Source: CADEED01 sp039930985
Lineage (GTDB): Bacteria; Pseudomonadota; Gammaproteobacteria; Steroidobacterales; Steroidobacteraceae
Assembly (NCBI GenBank): GCA_039930985.1
Contig: JBDTSV010000009.1
Span: 1 to 8,104, forward strand
Length of the DNA stretch: 8,104 nt
Direction of reading: 5' to 3'
Under the pieces are notes generated by a model that worked only from the letters and a program-made list of their open reading frames with translations, had not been told where the DNA came from and did no database searches. The position numbers were made by a program, and so were the translations under genes. Position 1 is the first letter of the stretch. Each line of letters starts with the position of its first letter. Shown here in pieces: positions 5,803 through 8,104 of the stretch.

Positions 5803-7232
5803 GCGACCTTCCGTCGCACCAGCGCGCGCATCACATAGCCATACTCCTCACGCAGGATGATGCGCGCGGCAGCCGCGTAGACCAGCACGAAAATGACCAG
5901 GCCCGCCAGCATGCCGGCGGGCGAAGCCGGCAGATAGATCTGCGAGACGTGCAGCGCGGCGATCGCGGCGAACGACGCCGCCAGCGCCATCCCGAGCTTG
6001 TCCCACTGGCACAACTCCGACAATGGCAGCTGGTAGCGCTGCAGCACGCGCTTGCCGAGGTAGATAGAGGTCCAGGACTGGCCGATCACCAGCCCGAGCG
6101 TCGGGCCCCACAGGCCGAACTTCGGCATGAGCGTGATGATCAGGCCGGCGTTGATGAGCAGCGCGATCAGATTGGCGTGCGCGAACGAGGCGTTATCGGC
6201 GACGCTGCGCAATGGCGTCGAGAACTGGAAGCACTGCCGGACCATGAGCAGCAGGAATACCTGGAAGTAGGGCACGGCCGCGACGTACGTGTCGGTGAAC
6301 ATCAGCCGCACGATGGGTTCGGCCCAGTAGGTGAGCAGCATCCAGGCCGGGCAGATGGCGGCGAAGATCAGCACCTGCGCGCGCTTCCACAACAGCAGCC
6401 CCTGTGCCGGATCGCGTTTCGAGCGCTTGACCATGTCGGGGAAAATCACGTCGGCGAGCGCGCCCTGCACGATGTTGACCAGCGGCACCTGGTAGGCCGC
6501 CGTGGTGTAGATAGCCAGCGGCACCGGACCCAGTTGATTGGCTACCACCACCTTGCCGAAGTCATTGAGCTTGTAGAGGACCGAGCCGGCGCCGAGTGGC
6601 GCCACCAGCCGCACCTGTTCGCGCATGGCCTGCGAGTCCCAGCGAAATACCAGAAGGCCGTGGCGGCGCAGCCAGACGTAGATCCAGAGATTCTTGAGCG
6701 CCTCGGCGCACACGATGGTGACGAAGATCATTTCGACATCGCGCAGCCAGATGGTGGCGATCAGCAACGTGGCGATGCGCCACACGGTGATGGCAAGCGT
6801 GTAGCTCATCACCTGCACGGATTGCCGGTGCGCCAGCCAGTACGACACCAGCACTTCGAGATTGAGGAACATGAAGACGTACGCCGCGAGCAGACCCCAG
6901 CTGCCGGCGATCTCCGGCGGCACGATCCACTGACGCGCGAGCACCACGACCAGCGCGCTCACGACGCTCACGGCGAGCATGAGAAGGCAGGTGTTGGTGA
7001 GATCCACTGCCTGACGTTCCGGCGAGCGGGCGATGAGGTAGTTGAGATTGGCGGACAGCGCAAAGCCGGCGAGCGAGGTGATGAACATGGCCGTAGCCAT
7101 GAACTGCCGGTAGCGACCGTACTCGGAAATCTCGAGCAGGCGCACCAGCAGCAACGGACTCAGTAGCGCCAGGACCTGGTTGAGCAGGCGCGCGCTGGCG
7201 AGCACAGCACCTCTCGAGACGAATGAACTCAT
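5799..7232 (-). CDS. Polysaccharide/O-antigen flippase-like membrane protein (MATE/MVF superfamily)
   Basis: This 477-residue protein is highly hydrophobic along its length, with roughly 12-14 membrane segments. The N-terminal pattern (RGAVLASARLLNQVLALLSPLLLVRLLEISEYGRYRQF, residues 7-44) is the amphipathic first helix and 'LL...EYG.Y' turn found in Polysacc_synt/Wzx-type flippases, and the length is normal for them. Such proteins move lipid-linked oligosaccharides from the cytoplasmic to the periplasmic face of the inner membrane. I chose the ATG at 7232 because the protein then begins at the first helix; the open frame farther upstream to 7697 is antisense to the thioesterase-like gene. 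No Shine-Dalgarno precedes this ATG, and a GTG at codon 10 is a weaker alternative. It is the first gene of the glycan unit. Substrate is unknown; a polymerase or other Wzx/Wzy genes are not in the window. Confidence 0.88.
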   Translation of the reverse strand: MSSFVSRGAVLASARLLNQVLALLSPLLLVRLLEISEYGRYRQFMATAMFITSLAGFALSANLNYLIARSPERQAVDLTNTCLLMLAVSVVSALVVVLARQWIVPPEIAGSWGLLAAYVFMFLNLEVLVSYWLAHRQSVQVMSYTLAITVWRIATLLIATIWLRDVEMIFVTIVCAEALKNLWIYVWLRRHGLLVFRWDSQAMREQVRLVAPLGAGSVLYKLNDFGKVVVANQLGPVPLAIYTTAAYQVPLVNIVQGALADVIFPDMVKRSKRDPAQGLLLWKRAQVLIFAAICPAWMLLTYWAEPIVRLMFTDTYVAAVPYFQVFLLLMVRQCFQFSTPLRSVADNASFAHANLIALLINAGLIITLMPKFGLWGPTLGLVIGQSWTSIYLGKRVLQRYQLPLSELCQWDKLGMALAASFAAIAALHVSQIYLPASPAGMLAGLVIFVLVYAAAARIILREEYGYVMRALVRRKVA

Positions 7233-7242
7233 GCGGTACGGG

Positions 7243-7248
7243 ATTCTA
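7243..7248 (-). promoter_or_regulatory. Possible -10 hexamer for the flippase operon
   Basis: On the minus strand TAGAAT (5 of 6 to TATAAT) ends 10 bases before the flippase ATG. No good -35 lies 16-18 bases upstream. If used, transcription would begin within a few bases of the ATG and give a leaderless or nearly leaderless message, which would agree with the missing Shine-Dalgarno. This is a weak call from one hexamer. Confidence 0.2.
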
Positions 7249-7351
7249 GGAGGCCGGTCAAACGCCCGACTGTCGGACAAGGTAAGGGCACGCCTACACA
7301 AATGCCCGTACTTCAAACCCCACCGAAACCGGACCGTTACTAAACGACTTG

Positions 7352-7379
7352 GGGAGGGACTGCCCTTAAATTGCCTCCC
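7352..7379. repeat. Inverted repeat around an AT-rich core upstream of the thioesterase-like gene
   Basis: GGGAGG (7352-7357) and CCTCCC (7374-7379) are inverted copies with a 16-base spacer that contains CCCTTAAATTG, the most AT-rich point near the gene. The TTAAAT inside it resembles a -10 hexamer but has no matching -35 at the right distance. It ends 25 bases before the ATG at 7405. It could be a regulator site in the divergent intergenic region or a leader hairpin; the remainder of 7233-7404 shows nothing I can name. Confidence 0.25.
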
Positions 7380-7404
7380 TCGAAGTGCAGCAACGGAGCC
7401 GTCG

Positions 7405-7827
7405 ATGAGACTGAAGGACAGAACCGCTGAGGCAAGCCTGCGTGTGTCACTCCACGAGGCCGCGGAAGGCACGCGCCCCGCGCCGAAAAACGATATTCCG
7501 GCGGTTCTGGCGCCTTCGCGCATGATCGAACTCATGGAGCTCGCGGCGCTGCGGATCATGAAGCCCCGCCTGCTCGAAGGCGAGTCTTCGATCAGCGTTG
7601 CGATGAACGTGACGTACGCAGCGCATACCGTTGTCCGCGGCACGGTTCGTGCGGTGGCGACCAGCGGCGGAACCTCCGGCAGATTGCACCGCTTCACGGT
7701 TCACGTGTTCGATGAATCCGGGTTGATCGGCAGCGGCGAACACACGCGTGCGGTCGCAGTGGAGCGACGCTTGTTAGTCACGGCGGGAATCCGCTCCGGG
7801 AATCCCGGAATGTTGCTCGATGTCTGA
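7405..7827 (+). CDS. FlK-like (fluoroacetyl-CoA thioesterase-type) hotdog-fold protein with altered catalytic residues
   Basis: A 140-residue protein, the normal size for a single hotdog domain. The ATG at 7405 has CGGAG about 6 bases upstream; the frame is open back to 7180 but that part lies across the flippase start. Residues 34-60 (VLAPSRMIELMELAALRIMKPRLLEGE) match the central hotdog helix of FlK-type proteins, followed by the strands SISVAMNVTYAAHTVVRGTV (62-81), FTVHVFDESGLIGSGEHTRA (97-116) and a final strand to about 125. Aligned by the helix with FlK, whose catalytic residues are Thr42, Glu50 and His76 as I recall, the Glu is kept (E45), but Thr is Pro37 and His is Tyr71. So it may be a CoA-ester thioesterase of different mechanism or a non-catalytic acyl-CoA binder. 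It is transcribed divergently from the flippase and convergently to the next gene. The last 15 residues are extra and unstructured-looking. Confidence 0.8.
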   Translation: MRLKDRTAEASLRVSLHEAAEGTRPAPKNDIPAVLAPSRMIELMELAALRIMKPRLLEGESSISVAMNVTYAAHTVVRGTVRAVATSGGTSGRLHRFTVHVFDESGLIGSGEHTRAVAVERRLLVTAGIRSGNPGMLLDV

Positions 7828-7831
7828 CTTT

Positions 7832-7848
7832 GCCGGGTACATCCCGGC
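7832..7848. repeat. Short hairpin between convergent genes
   Basis: GCCGGG (7832-7837) and CCCGGC (7843-7848) pair perfectly around a 5-base loop, starting 4 bases after the stop of the thioesterase-like gene. There is no T-run after it on either strand, so it may slow or end transcription with Rho but is not a classical terminator. Confidence 0.35.
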
Positions 7849-7904
7849 TGGGGGTGCCGCCGTGCTGGATCAGTTGAGGGCGAGGAGCCTTCGATCGAGC
7901 GGAT

Positions 7905-8104
7905 CTACTGCGCTGCGCGACCGCCGCTCGTCAGGCACTGGGGCATGGTCTTGTAGGCGACGAAATATTTGAGCGTAGTGTAGTTAGGCGACGATTGGTC
8001 GTGGCAGAGGTTCTCGCGCGACTTCTTCACGGGTGCGTTGATGTTGCGATTGAGCTTCGCCGGCTTGTGGCAGTGGTAGCGGTGGGTCGCGGATTCGTAA
8101 TGAC
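7905..8104 (-). CDS. Unrecognised Cys/His-containing protein, C-terminal fragment (runs off right edge)
   Basis: Reading the minus strand from the right edge gives 65 residues and a TAG stop at 7905-7907, with no start in the window; it is too short to stand out as an ORF on its own. The visible tail has RYHCHKPAKLN (residues 8-18), ENLCHDQSSPNY (30-41), LKYFVAYKTMPQCLTSGGR (44-62). The three cysteines (11, 33, 56), each near a His or aromatic residue, suggest disulfides in an exported domain or metal binding. Evidence that it codes: an open frame to the edge, non-random aromatic/Cys spacing, and a sensible end. I have a vague memory of 'C-H-x-K/D ... Y ... CL-x-S-G-G-R' tails on exported or nuclease-like proteobacterial proteins but cannot name the family. 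It converges on the thioesterase-like gene with a 77-bp gap. Confidence 0.6.
   Translation of the reverse strand, partial: HYESATHRYHCHKPAKLNRNINAPVKKSRENLCHDQSSPNYTTLKYFVAYKTMPQCLTSGGRAAQ

Noticed and set aside
5784..7166. Plus-strand open frame of 460 codons antisense to the flippase
   Set aside because: It is rich in His, Asp, Gln, Glu and Arg with no domain pattern, which is what the reverse strand of a membrane-protein gene gives in GC-rich DNA. The minus strand has a clear flippase and a proper operon junction.
7367..7398. Minus-strand TTGCTG / TTTAAG pair with 17-base spacing as a sigma-70 promoter for the flippase unit
   Set aside because: Spacing is right but the hexamers match consensus at only 3 and 4 of 6 positions and it lies about 135 bases upstream; matches this weak are expected by chance.
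7180..7404. N-terminal extension of the thioesterase-like gene
   Set aside because: It would cross the flippase start and the divergent intergenic region, adds no hotdog sequence, and a ribosome site sits before the ATG at 7405.
2187..7989. Scattered CCTAAC/GTTAGG hexamers as a possible genome motif
   Set aside because: About four copies over both strands of 8.1 kb is close to random expectation, and most lie within codons.

Overview
The window is about 8.1 kb of GC-rich bacterial chromosome with tightly packed genes, long antisense shadow ORFs and mixed ATG/GTG/TTG starts. The protein content (a Gram-negative-looking polysaccharide flippase, a GT4-type glycosyltransferase and a Gld-type ABC exporter) suggests a proteobacterium, perhaps a gammaproteobacterium of the Steroidobacter/Nevskia/Xanthomonas kind. 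That placement is an impression from composition and style; there is no marker gene to test it.

Layout from left to right. Positions 1-1922 hold a three-gene minus-strand ABC cassette, transcribed ATPase (1922-1212), then permease (1192-458), then a GldG-like auxiliary protein (447 to the left edge, truncated). Positions 2051-2914 hold a minus-strand gene of unknown function whose product has two globular ends joined by a long Arg/Pro-rich linker. A strong hairpin at 3009-3042 separates it from the next transcription unit.

Positions 3057-7232 hold a minus-strand three-gene unit: a polytopic oligosaccharide flippase (7232-5799), a glycosyltransferase overlapping it by 4 bp (5802-4525), and, 25 bp on, a secreted protein with exactly seven FG-GAP/VCBS calcium-binding repeats followed by a C-terminal Ig/cadherin-like domain (4499-3057). 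The hairpin ends this unit. I read it as a small surface-glycan cassette in which a sugar chain is extended in the cytoplasm and flipped across the inner membrane, while a secreted beta-propeller protein is co-expressed. That the propeller binds the glycan is inference only.

A 172-bp divergent intergenic region (7233-7404) separates this unit from a plus-strand gene (7405-7827) for a small hotdog-fold protein of the fluoroacetyl-CoA thioesterase (FlK) type. Its residues aligned with the FlK catalytic Thr and His are replaced. Facing it at the right edge is the C-terminal end of an unrecognised Cys/His-containing protein (8104-7905, minus).

I see no tRNA, rRNA, CRISPR array, insertion sequence or phage gene. 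The most interesting points are the propeller gene inside a glycan operon, the hotdog protein with altered catalytic residues, and the unrecognised bipartite protein with an inverted repeat in its leader.
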